Part shown: piece after piece, positions 1 through 5,627 of the stretch
Position numbering within the stretch: position 1 is the stretch's first letter
Layout: each line of letters opens with the position of its first letter
NCBI GenBank assembly: GCA_031267635.1
Contig: JAIRYX010000393.1
Location: 1-5,857 of the forward strand
Direction of reading: 5' to 3'
DNA from: Planctomycetaceae bacterium
GTDB lineage: Bacteria; Planctomycetota; Planctomycetia; Pirellulales; Thermoguttaceae
DNA: 5,857 nucleotides
Position numbers and translations under genes: made by a program
Notes under the pieces: generated by a model
What the model was told of the DNA's origin: nothing
Seen by the model: the letters and a program-made list of their open reading frames with translations, nothing else
Databases searched by the model: none

Positions 1-108
1 ACAACCCCCCGTTAAAAATGGGATTTTAACCCCTTTACGTACCCCCCCCCCCCCCGCAACATTCTGACACAATTCAAGAAAATCAAACGCTTTGTTTAAT
101 TTTTTCAT
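1..108 (-). CDS. Probable 5' end of an unidentified gene, truncated by the window edge, crossing a poly-G run
   Basis: On the minus strand an ATG at 108-106 is preceded by AGGGAG, a good ribosome binding site about 8 nt upstream. The frame stays open for 36 codons to the left edge. The start reads MKKLNKAFDFLELCQNVA, then a glycine run coded by the G tract, then VRKGVKIPFLTGGC. I do not recognise the family, and the N-terminus has no clear signal peptide or membrane segment. The frame survives only with the present tract length (14 G): one G more gives a stop three codons after the glycines, and one fewer gives a stop about ten codons on. Against it being a gene, the visible part is short, half of it is low complexity, and the 3' half also contains a hairpin. 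It could instead be a chance frame in a repeat. Confidence 0.4.
   Translation of the reverse strand, partial: MKKLNKAFDFLELCQNVAGGGGVRKGVKIPFLTGGC
11..30. repeat. Short hairpin beside the poly-C tract
   Basis: Arms GTTAAAA (11-17) and TTTTAAC (24-30) are perfect inverted repeats with a 6-nt loop. The hairpin is flanked on both sides by C-rich runs (5-10 and 30-33, then 42-55). Its role is unknown. It could be part of a repeat element or of the coding frame that crosses it. Confidence 0.5.
42..55. repeat. C14/G14 homopolymer tract
   Basis: Fourteen consecutive C on the plus strand (G on the minus strand). It lies inside the minus-strand frame that starts at 108, where it codes for glycine. 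Runs this long slip during replication, and in other bacteria they serve as phase-variation switches. They are also a common site of sequencing length errors, so the exact count is uncertain. Confidence 0.9.
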
Positions 109-145
109 CGTTGAAACTCCCTAATTCTAAGTTTTTTTGAAATGA

Positions 146-176
146 ACTGACCAAAACCACTGTGATTTTCGTCAGT
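146..176 (-). promoter_or_regulatory. Hairpin in the probable leader of the partial gene
   Basis: ACTGAC (146-151) pairs with GTCAGT (171-176). After one mismatch (C152/C170), AAAA (153-156) pairs with TTTT (166-169), leaving a 9-nt loop. On the minus strand it lies 38 to 68 nt upstream of the start codon at 108, so it would be in the mRNA leader if transcription starts near 180. It could be an RNA structure or an operator half-site pair. The sequence does not decide between these. Confidence 0.35.
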
Positions 177-185
177 CCATAAATT

Positions 186-191
186 ATTCTA
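186..191 (-). promoter_or_regulatory. Weak candidate -10 element for the partial gene
   Basis: The minus strand reads TAGAAT here, five of six matches to the sigma-70 -10 consensus, about 78 nt upstream of the start codon at 108. The hexamer 17 bp further upstream (TTATCT) is a poor -35. A TTGACG lies farther upstream on the same strand, but its spacing does not suit this -10. This is inference only. Confidence 0.22.
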
Positions 192-310
192 TAAGCATTA
201 GCTTACACAGATAAACTGAATCCGTCAATAGAAATTGTTGGCGTTTGAAGAAATTTTCTTGAAAAATATTTAATATATCTTTTATACTTCTTTACGATAA
301 AAATTTGCGA

Positions 311-379
311 TTGGGGGAACGTGATGAACAATACACACTGCCTTAAAAGTCGAAATTTCAAGTGTGAGAATCGTACTTT
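311..379 (+). repeat. Dispersed repeat, copy A
   Basis: This 69-bp segment aligns without gaps to the reverse complement of 5625-5693, with 49 of 69 identical positions by my hand count. The longest shared block is CACTGCCTTAAAA (334-346 here), and both copies end in TACTTT. Identity is similar before and after a shared TAA (344-346), so conservation is not obviously that of a protein end. A weak stem, CTTAAAA (342-348) with TTTCAAG (356-362), is kept in both copies and pairs best, with a G-U wobble, as minus-strand RNA of this copy. Copy A does not carry the 21-bp tandem units that adjoin copy B. Confidence 0.7.
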
Positions 380-400
380 GTGAGTACCCTATTTACTCAC
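380..400. repeat. Perfect hairpin attached to repeat copy A
   Basis: GTGAGTA (380-386) and TACTCAC (394-400) form a perfect 7-bp stem with a 7-nt loop, directly after the conserved TACTTT end of copy A. Copy B also has an inverted repeat at the same place, with a different sequence. No U-tract follows on either strand, so it does not look like an ordinary terminator. Confidence 0.55.
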
Positions 401-563
401 GGAGTTTTATAGACGAAGGAAAAGTGCCATTTCTCGCTGCGAAAAGTATATCAAAAGAAAAACGCCAATGCTAAATGCTGAGGTTTTGAATCAAAAATCA
501 ACATTTGACATTGACGTTCATATAGCGATTGGTTTTCAAAAAAGATAGAAAAACCGTGAAATC

Positions 564-582
564 AAATCAGTGTTCCTGATTT
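564..582 (-). terminator. Terminator-like hairpin after the coiled-coil gene
   Basis: AAATCAG (564-570) and CTGATTT (576-582) form a perfect 7-bp stem with a 5-nt loop. It begins 7 nt past the minus-strand stop codon (590-592) of the coiled-coil gene. The stem is AT-rich. The U-rich stretch beyond it is interrupted (ATTTCACGGTTTTTC on the minus strand), so it may be a weak terminator or only an mRNA 3'-end stabiliser. Confidence 0.4.
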
Positions 583-589
583 CCATCAT

Positions 590-1330
590 TTATTCCGCAT
601 CGCCGTTTCCATCATTTGGCGTGCCTGTTTCTTCGACTGGTTGCGGTTGTTCTTCCTGTTTGGCGTTTAACGCTTTGATTTTTTCTTCTAATTCGGCTTT
701 ATCCTTATTGTTTTGCTCTTCGTGATTACGTTGGGCTTTTTCGAGGTCGCCGCGTTCTTTTTTCAATTCTTCCTGTTTTACTTTGTACTCGTCAATTTGC
801 TTATTTGCGGCTGCCTGCATTTTGTCCGCAAGGTTCTTCATTTCAGCAGCATCCGATTGGGCTTTTTTCGCTAACTCCGCCGCTTTTTGAGCTTCGGTTT
901 TCGCTTTTTCTGCTTCTGCTTTAAGTTTGTCCGCTTCCGCTTTCGCCGCTTTCGCTTCGGCAATCGCCTTTTCCGCCTGCTCTTTCAACGCTTTTGCTTC
1001 GTCAAGAGCTTTTGCCGACGCAACCGCTTCTTTTTTAATTTCCGAAACGGAATTTTTCAGCTCATCCTTCACCGTTCCCATCATTTCCGTCACGGCTTCT
1101 TTTGCCGATTCCGCCGACACTTGTGCAGTTTCCGCTTCATTTTTCAGCGTTTCCGCCGCATTTTTGATTTTTTGAGCAATCCTTGCCTGCTGACGCGCCG
1201 ACTGCATCGCCGGAGTTTCAATTCCTAATGCTCCGAGCAAACCACGCTGACGAATCTGTTGTGCGTCCGAAACTTGAATTGTTGCTGTAATAATCATTCC
1301 AACAATAAGGAGATAAACGGTTTTATTCAT
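590..1330 (-). CDS. Secreted Ala/Lys/Glu-rich coiled-coil protein, function unknown
   Basis: The protein has 246 residues. Residues 1-23 form a Sec signal peptide: MNK, a hydrophobic core (VYLLIVGMIITATIQV), then SDA before QQ as a likely cleavage site. A short conserved-looking stretch follows (RGLLGALGIETPAMQ, about 29-43). Residues 45-225 are almost continuous helix built from A, K and E, with repeats such as AEAEKAKTEAQKAAELAKKA, predicting a long rod or coiled coil like TolA domain II. The tail (226-246) is Pro/Glu/Asp-rich and probably disordered. I chose the ATG at 1330 because AGGTGA lies 6 nt upstream. Earlier in-frame ATGs (1345, 1390) would put charged residues before the signal peptide. 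I infer a periplasmic or cell-envelope structural role. Low-complexity composition makes homology-based naming unsafe, and no enzyme domain is visible. Confidence 0.85.
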   Translation of the reverse strand: MNKTVYLLIVGMIITATIQVSDAQQIRQRGLLGALGIETPAMQSARQQARIAQKIKNAAETLKNEAETAQVSAESAKEAVTEMMGTVKDELKNSVSEIKKEAVASAKALDEAKALKEQAEKAIAEAKAAKAEADKLKAEAEKAKTEAQKAAELAKKAQSDAAEMKNLADKMQAAANKQIDEYKVKQEELKKERGDLEKAQRNHEEQNNKDKAELEEKIKALNAKQEEQPQPVEETGTPNDGNGDAE

Positions 1331-1401
1331 GTTGTTCACCTGCATTTTGACAAATTGTTCATTTGGGGAGATTTTGGAAGAATTTTCCACATTGTTTTTA
1401 C

Positions 1402-1431
1402 ATTATAATATAAGAAAAGATCGCTTGTCAA
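1402..1431 (-). promoter_or_regulatory. Consensus sigma-70 promoter of the coiled-coil gene
   Basis: On the minus strand TTGACA (1431-1426) and TATAAT (1407-1402) match the consensus at all twelve positions, with an 18-bp spacer. Transcription would start near 1395, giving a leader of about 65 nt before the ATG at 1330. This points to strong housekeeping expression, slightly reduced by the 18-bp rather than 17-bp spacing. Confidence 0.8.
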
Positions 1432-1451
1432 CTTTTAAGATCGAAAATCTA

Positions 1452-1471
1452 GGAAATTTCTCCTAATTTCC
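1452..1471. promoter_or_regulatory. Inverted repeat upstream of the coiled-coil promoter
   Basis: GGAAATT (1452-1458) and AATTTCC (1465-1471) are perfect inverted repeats with a 6-nt spacer. They start about 20 bp upstream of the -35 box, a usual position for an activator site. No known binding-site family is recognised, and in AT-rich DNA a chance match is possible. Confidence 0.3.
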
Positions 1472-1961
1472 CTCTGTGATAAGGAAAAATCAGAAAAACA
1501 ATTATGATTTCTCCTCAAATCTAATAACCAATCCATGCACTATAATTACTACAATAAACATAAACTAATAATTCGCGCTATCGTGTTTTATCCGCAAAGT
1601 GAAATAGCCATTTTATTTTTTTGGCTTTTCAGACGATAAAAAATGTATGACGTAGAAATTGTCATGCAAGGAATCAGAAAATACGCGGATTACAACCATT
1701 GTTTTGTTTCTTTGCTTGGATTTTTATTGAAAAACAATTTTCACGTATCTCGGACGAACAACGGACGTCGCCGGGCGTAATGGCTAGGGAATTTCAATGC
1801 CGTGAATTTTTTCGCGGTAAAGTCCTTCGGAAGCGGCTGACGTTTTTTCTCATTTGTTGTTTACTGTTTGTGAGAATGATTTTGCCGTCGTTTCTGAAAA
1901 TACATCGGTTTCGGTCGTGTTTTGCGAAAGCATTTTGTGTTGTCAAGTCAGATTTTTAGGC

Positions 1962-1979
1962 AAAAATGACGTCAATTTT
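1962..1979. promoter_or_regulatory. Near-palindromic candidate operator upstream of the sigma gene
   Basis: The 8-bp palindrome TGACGTCA (1967-1974) is extended on both sides by A and T runs into an 18-bp inverted repeat with one mismatched pair. It ends 2 bp before the -35 box of the sigma-gene promoter, so a bound protein could contact or block RNA polymerase. Symmetry and position are seen. The regulatory role and the binding protein are inference. Confidence 0.4.
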
Positions 1980-1981
1980 TA

Positions 1982-2011
1982 TTGACTTTAACGAGTTTAT
2001 CCTTTTATAAA
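1982..2011 (+). promoter_or_regulatory. Sigma-70 promoter of the sigma-factor gene
   Basis: TTGACT (1982-1987, five of six) and TATAAA (2006-2011, five of six) are separated by 18 bp. The predicted transcription start is near 2018. That makes the TTG at 2032 an unlikely start, with only about 14 nt of leader, and favours the ATG codons from 2092 onward. The same architecture (18-bp spacer) is seen at the coiled-coil promoter. Confidence 0.65.
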
Positions 2012-2091
2012 TTCTGTCAAAAAATTCCCCTTTGCAACATTTTCGCAGTGATTCTCAATCGGCGTATTCCTCAAAAAATCACGTCTCCCCC

Positions 2092-2991
2092 ATGAAATTG
2101 GAAAAAATGAACATGTACGATCCCACAATTGCGGAAGAATTGGATACCGACACATCTGTGCAGTCGCCGCTGGAAACTTACCTTCGCGAGATTAATGAAA
2201 CGCACCTTTTGTCCGCGGAGGAAGAATTTGACCTTGCGGAACGAATCGCCGCAGGCGACATGGAAGCCCGTGACCGAATGGTACGCGCGAATCTCCGGCT
2301 TGTAGTGAATATCGCGCGAGGTTACACGAGTAAAGGATTAAGTTTACAAGACTTGATTGAAGAAGGGAATCTTGGTCTATTGCGTGCGGTCGAAGGGTTT
2401 GATCCGTTGGTCGGAACGCGGTTTTCGACGTATGCAAGCTACTGGATTAAGCAATCTATCAAACGCGCGTTAATCAATTCGGCGAAAACGATTCGCATTC
2501 CGGCGTACATGGTGGAACTGCTTTCCAAATGGCGACGGGCGACGAACCGTCTTGTTGACGAACTGGGACGCACGCCGACGCCGGAAGAAATTGCCCGCGT
2601 TTTAGGGCTTCCGCGAAAGAAATTACCGATTATCAAAAAAGCGATTATCATTTACAATCTCACGCCGCAAACCGATCAAACCGACGCCGGTTGGTCGCTT
2701 GGCGAAATGGTAATGGACGAGCGTTCCCGCACGCCGGATGAAGAACTCTTGCAAAACGACAATTTGACTTTTGTGATGGAACAGCTTGAAGTGATGGATC
2801 CGCGCGAGTCGGCTGTTTTGCGGATGCGTTTTGGAATCGGCAACCATCCGCCGCACACGCTCAAAGAAATTGGCGAAACGCTTGGGTTAACGCGAGAGCG
2901 AGTCCGTCAAATTGAAACGGAAGCGTTAGGCAAACTCGCCGACAGTCTCGAAGGCGTTCGTCCCGAACAATTTCAAGATTTGTTTTTGTAA
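2092..2991 (+). CDS. RNA polymerase sigma-70 family factor (RpoD/SigA-like, short form)
   Basis: It directs RNA polymerase core enzyme to promoters. From the ATG at 2092 it has 299 residues. Region 1.2 is at about 22-55 (SPLETYLREINETHLLSAEE). Region 2 follows, with the signature DLIEEGNLGLLRAV (87-100) and the -10 recognition helix FSTYASYWIKQSIKRALIN (111-129). Region 3 is at about 141-215. Region 4 has the helix-turn-helix LKEIGETLGLTRERVRQIE (257-275), which reads the -35 box. The acidic region 1.1 and the non-conserved insert of a full-length primary sigma factor are absent, so this is a group 2-like or compact sigma factor. The start is uncertain: ATGs at 2092, 2107 and 2113 are all possible, and none has a strong ribosome binding site. 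MYDPTI at 2113 resembles the usual beginning of planctomycete relatives as I remember them. The frame extends back to a TTG at 2032. Confidence 0.95.
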   Translation: MKLEKMNMYDPTIAEELDTDTSVQSPLETYLREINETHLLSAEEEFDLAERIAAGDMEARDRMVRANLRLVVNIARGYTSKGLSLQDLIEEGNLGLLRAVEGFDPLVGTRFSTYASYWIKQSIKRALINSAKTIRIPAYMVELLSKWRRATNRLVDELGRTPTPEEIARVLGLPRKKLPIIKKAIIIYNLTPQTDQTDAGWSLGEMVMDERSRTPDEELLQNDNLTFVMEQLEVMDPRESAVLRMRFGIGNHPPHTLKEIGETLGLTRERVRQIETEALGKLADSLEGVRPEQFQDLFL

Positions 2992-3083
2992 ATATCGGAA
3001 GAACACGAGGGATTTTGTGGATTTTTTTAGATGGCTTGAAGTCCCCCAGAGTTTCATTTGTTTCTTCTATTTCTCGTTTTCTG

Positions 3084-4055
3084 TTATTTTTTAACCGCAA
3101 GACGCATTTTTTCCAATCCGATTTTTGCTTGTTCCAACGGCGACGTCGTTTGGCGATATTCTGCGTTAAAAATTTCAAGCGAAAAGACGCCGTGAAATCC
3201 AATTTCATCTAACTGCGTTACCAACTCTCGAATCGGACAAACGCCGTCGCCGGGGAAAACACGGTCTTTGTCGGCAATTGTTTCACGCGGCGGATTTTCA
3301 GGATAATCGTTTAAGTGAAAAATATGCCAATTTCTCCCGTTAAGTTGCGATAAACTCGTCCATGTGTTACCGCCTTTGTACAAATGATACGCGTCAAGCA
3401 ACAAACTTGCTTGCGGGTGCGCGGCGGCAACGGCAATCGCTGCGACGTCGGACAACCGACTCAATGTCGCCGAACCGCCCCAGAGTTCAAGGAGCGGCGT
3501 GACGCCTTGTTGTTCGCCGATTTCGAGAATTTTACGATAACGCTCGCCGCACGCCTCAAGATTGTCGATTCGTTTTGCTGTCGCACCGGATGCAGGAGCG
3601 GCAATCCGAAAACAACCGATTTTCGCAAGCCGTTCCATGTCGCGTTTGATTTGCTCTACGCCTTTGGCACGTTCCGCGTCGTCGTCAACAATCCATGGAG
3701 CAAAACCAATCGCGTTCTCGACCGTCAAACCGGAATCTTCCACCCGCTTGCGAAGGTCGGTAAGCGATTTGCCCTCGCTGATATATTTTTCCAAACGCAT
3801 CAGCCAGATTTCAATTCCGTCGTATCCCGCTTTTGCCGTGATTTCGATTTCCTCTTCAATCGGCAGATTGTATCCAAGCAACGTGCCGGTGTTCAGCGAA
3901 AAACGTCGCTTTGAGGTTTCTTGAGACGGCGTTTCTTCCGCGCGTCCCGCCAATGTGTTCGCAAAAATCAAACCTGCCGTTCCGCCCGCTAAACCAAGCA
4001 TCTGACGGCGATCTATGTTATAGAAATCGTTTTTCTTTTCCATTTGTAACGACAT
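3084..4055 (-). CDS. Tat-exported sugar phosphate isomerase/epimerase-like TIM-barrel protein
   Basis: The protein has 323 residues. The leader has a Tat-type motif, DRRQML (15-20), then a hydrophobic stretch (GLAGGTAGLIFANTLAG) and a likely cleavage region around GRAEE, so it is probably exported folded. The rest matches the xylose isomerase-like TIM barrel (AP_endonuc_2 type): start of barrel at RFSLNTGTLLG (51-61), AGYDGIEIWL (76-85), and candidate metal or acid ligands E190 (LLELWG), D221 and H224 (LLDAYHLYKGG), H247 (HIFHLND) and E294 (FSLEIFN). Substrate specificity cannot be told from sequence. Planctomycetes have many such Tat-leader paralogues, often linked to sugar or glycan breakdown. 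The ATG at 4055 has a modest GAAGAGA upstream. The ATG at 4043 has none but would still leave the RR motif. It lies 113 bp downstream of nspC on the same strand and converges on the sigma gene across 92 bp with no clear terminator. Confidence 0.88.
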   Translation of the reverse strand: MSLQMEKKNDFYNIDRRQMLGLAGGTAGLIFANTLAGRAEETPSQETSKRRFSLNTGTLLGYNLPIEEEIEITAKAGYDGIEIWLMRLEKYISEGKSLTDLRKRVEDSGLTVENAIGFAPWIVDDDAERAKGVEQIKRDMERLAKIGCFRIAAPASGATAKRIDNLEACGERYRKILEIGEQQGVTPLLELWGGSATLSRLSDVAAIAVAAAHPQASLLLDAYHLYKGGNTWTSLSQLNGRNWHIFHLNDYPENPPRETIADKDRVFPGDGVCPIRELVTQLDEIGFHGVFSLEIFNAEYRQTTSPLEQAKIGLEKMRLAVKK

Positions 4056-4102
4056 AAGATTGTCTCTTCATCAATAAATAGATTTTTCCTGCTGATAAAC
4101 AA

Positions 4103-4177
4103 GCTACGATAAAGTGACTTAAAGCCCCTTGATATGAAAGATGCCCAATAAAATTGCGTGGCTTTATGCTACGATAA
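4103..4177. repeat. 10-bp direct repeat bracketing the nspC 3' end
   Basis: GCTACGATAA occurs at 4103-4112 and again, identical, at 4168-4177. The second copy contains the nspC stop codon (4169-4171) and its last codons. The 55 bp between them hold the inverted repeat TAAAGCC (4120-4126) / GGCTTTA (4160-4166), lying near the edges. This resembles a small inserted element with a duplicated target, or a duplication that left a second copy of the gene end. The stem might also act on nspC mRNA. Confidence 0.5.
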
Positions 4178-5368
4178 TCGGCTTTTAAAATCTTCATAAC
4201 CGAACTGGCGGAGGAGTTTGAAGTCGCCGCCGGGGACGTCGGAGTCGCATGAAACAATGGAAGGGAGTTGCAAGCCGTTGAACATTGTGTTTTTGCACAT
4301 CGTGTATTGCGACATGTCGCTGAAAACAAGCCGATCGCCGACAATGAGCGGTTTCTTGAATTGATATTCGCCGATAATGTCGCCGGAAAGACACGTTTTT
4401 CCGCCGATAATATATTTATATCGTGCGCTTTCAAGCGGCGCGTCGGCTTCTTCGATAGTTCGTCGCGCTCCGACAATTTCCGGCATGTAAGGCATCTCCA
4501 ATACGTCCGGCATGTGCGCCGCCGCAGAGGTATCGACAATCACAACACTCAGATTGTTCGGGTTTGCGATGATGTCCAAAACCGACGTGACAATAAAACC
4601 GGAATAAAGAACATGCGCTTCGCCCGGTTCCAAATAAATTTGCAAACCGGTTCGCTCTTTGAAATCAATAAGAAGATTGATAAGATGTTCTACGTCATAA
4701 CCCATCCGCGTAATGTGGTGTCCGCCGCCGAAGTTAATCCATTTAAGCATCGGAAAATAACGGTCGAAACGTTGTTCCACATGCAAAAGCGTCCGCTCTA
4801 AAACGTCGGAACCTTGCTGACAAATCGTGTGAAAATGAAATCCGTCTACGCCGTCGAGCGATACGCCGTAAAGTCCGTCTTCCCGAATCCCGAATCGAGA
4901 ACGGCTGGTGCAAGGATTGTACATCTCGTATTTCACTTCGGAATATTCGGGATTGACCCGCAAGCCGATTTCGATTTTGCGCCCGCAATTGCTCAACTTA
5001 GATTCAAACGTTTTCCATTGATTCACCGAGTTGAACACAATCGTATGCGCTACCGTTTTTAAGTAATTGATTTCGGCTTTGGAATAAGCGGGCGAGTAAA
5101 TGTGCAGTTCTTTGCCGAAATATTCGTGACCAAGCTGCGCCTCGTAAATACTGCTGGCAGTCGCTCCGGCAAGATACGGACTCATCGTGTCGAACACGCC
5201 CCAAGTGGAAAACGCCTTGAGCGCGAGCAGAATTTTCGCGCCGCTACGGTCTTGGACATGTTTTAAAAGCTCCATATTCCGACGGATACGCGCCTTATCA
5301 ACCACATAATACGGCGTCGGAACGTCAAAAGAAGTGTAATCAAAATCGGGAAATGCAAACAGTGCCAT
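4169..5368 (-). CDS. nspC: Carboxynorspermidine/carboxyspermidine decarboxylase
   Basis: This PLP-dependent enzyme removes CO2 from carboxyspermidine or carboxynorspermidine, the last step of the aspartate-semialdehyde-dependent route to spermidine or norspermidine. It has 399 residues, close to the family length. Fold type III (alanine racemase-like) features are in order: substrate-entry motif VPTPYYVVD (16-24), the PLP lysine in LALKAF (K51), GFHFHTICQQ (176-185), the phosphate-binding NFGGGHH (211-217), EPGEA (247-251), and the C-terminal KTCLSGD (324-330), whose Cys326 and Asp330 complete the neighbouring subunit's active site in the dimer. I chose the ATG at 5368. The frame extends back to a TTG at 5443, but that adds a 25-residue tail without family support. 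No ribosome binding site is evident. The dehydrogenase that normally makes its substrate is not in the window. Upstream is only non-coding DNA with repeats. Confidence 0.95.
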   Translation of the reverse strand: MALFAFPDFDYTSFDVPTPYYVVDKARIRRNMELLKHVQDRSGAKILLALKAFSTWGVFDTMSPYLAGATASSIYEAQLGHEYFGKELHIYSPAYSKAEINYLKTVAHTIVFNSVNQWKTFESKLSNCGRKIEIGLRVNPEYSEVKYEMYNPCTSRSRFGIREDGLYGVSLDGVDGFHFHTICQQGSDVLERTLLHVEQRFDRYFPMLKWINFGGGHHITRMGYDVEHLINLLIDFKERTGLQIYLEPGEAHVLYSGFIVTSVLDIIANPNNLSVVIVDTSAAAHMPDVLEMPYMPEIVGARRTIEEADAPLESARYKYIIGGKTCLSGDIIGEYQFKKPLIVGDRLVFSDMSQYTMCKNTMFNGLQLPSIVSCDSDVPGGDFKLLRQFGYEDFKSRLS

Positions 5369-5415
5369 CGCGCTTAATCTTGAAAGGTTAAAAGGAAAGA
5401 AACGGGAAACTGATA

Positions 5416-5443
5416 ATGATAACACGATTTTTCCGGCAAGCAA
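5416..5443 (-). promoter_or_regulatory. Candidate nspC promoter
   Basis: On the minus strand TATCAT (5421-5416, five of six) lies 16 bp from TTGCTT (5443-5438, matching the TTG). Transcription would start near 5409, giving a leader of about 40 nt. The -35 match is poor, and other AT-rich hexamers nearby could also serve. Confidence 0.3.
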
Positions 5444-5529
5444 GACCGCAATTTGATTTGCGTAATGATCGCGTATTGTTCATTTTTGTTGTGATAAATA
5501 AAATTGCTCAAAGCATTATTAGTATTCCA

Positions 5530-5558
5530 TTGTCCAACGCCATAAGATTTGCTATATT
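5530..5558 (+). promoter_or_regulatory. Candidate plus-strand promoter facing the hairpin and repeat
   Basis: TTGTCC (5530-5535, four of six) and TATATT (5553-5558, five of six) have the ideal 17-bp spacing. The predicted start near 5565 falls just before the left arm of the 10-bp inverted repeat at 5569, so a transcript would begin with that structure and continue into repeat copy B and the tandem array. Confidence 0.35.
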
Positions 5559-5568
5559 ATATAAATCA

Positions 5569-5627
5569 TTTATCCCGTTGCAAAGCCGCAATGTTTTGCA
5601 AAGAGAAAATCATGATGACGGGATAAA
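5569..5627. repeat. Structured inverted repeat attached to repeat copy B
   Basis: TTTATCCCGT (5569-5578) and ACGGGATAAA (5618-5627) are a perfect 10-bp inverted repeat enclosing 39 bp. Inside are the short palindromes TTTGCAAA and ATCATGAT, a second TTGCAAAG (5578-5585 and 5596-5603), and a possible inner stem CGTTGC with GCAATG. The right arm overlaps the conserved AAAGTA end of copy B. It could fold as a small RNA or as extruded DNA. No known RNA family is recognised. Confidence 0.55.

Larger units (their letters stand above)
109..589. other. AT-rich intergenic region without a supported gene
   Basis: This 481-bp stretch separates two minus-strand genes. Near its left side are a hairpin and a weak candidate promoter for the partial gene at 1-108. 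In the middle is one copy of a dispersed repeat (311-379) with a perfect hairpin (380-400) attached. At the right is a terminator-like hairpin downstream of the coiled-coil gene. A plus-strand frame runs from 384 to a stop ending at 552, with an internal ATG at 468. It is short, has no ribosome binding site, and starts inside the hairpin, so I do not call it a gene. Confidence 0.7.
1391..2091. other. Long divergent intergenic region, no supported gene
   Basis: It separates the coiled-coil gene (leftward) from the sigma-factor gene (rightward) and holds both promoters. The 1640-1960 part is somewhat richer in GC and in gene-like codons than the rest. On the minus strand a frame from ATG 1933 reads 27 codons to a stop at 1850, then a further 23 and 17 codons between in-frame stops. 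On the plus strand a TTG-initiated 86-codon frame (1699-1959) gives an implausible Phe/Arg/Cys-rich peptide. Neither has a ribosome binding site or a recognisable domain. An 8-bp inverted repeat (ATTGTTTT 1698-1705, AAAACAAT 1731-1738) lies here too. It may be gene remains or a dispersed repeat. Confidence 0.55.

Noticed and set aside
384..552. Open plus-strand frame with internal ATG at 468
   Set aside because: It is only 27 codons from the ATG, has no ribosome binding site, and the upstream part begins inside the hairpin at 380-400.
887..1228. Plus-strand Phe/Arg-rich and Ala/Ser-rich frames opposite the coiled-coil gene
   Set aside because: These are antisense shadows created by the Ala/Lys/Glu codon bias of the minus-strand gene, which has a signal peptide, ribosome binding site and promoter.
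1699..1959. 86-codon plus-strand frame
   Set aside because: It starts at TTG with no ribosome binding site, its peptide is an implausible Phe/Arg/Cys mix, and there is no recognisable domain. It probably arises by chance in AT-rich DNA.
2992..3083. Bidirectional terminator between the convergent sigma and epimerase genes
   Set aside because: I looked for a stem with flanking T runs. There are T-rich stretches but no convincing inverted repeat.
5369..5443. 25-codon N-terminal extension of nspC from a TTG
   Set aside because: The family begins close to the MALFAFPDFDY segment. The extension overlaps the candidate promoter and reads as an unrelated hydrophobic tail.
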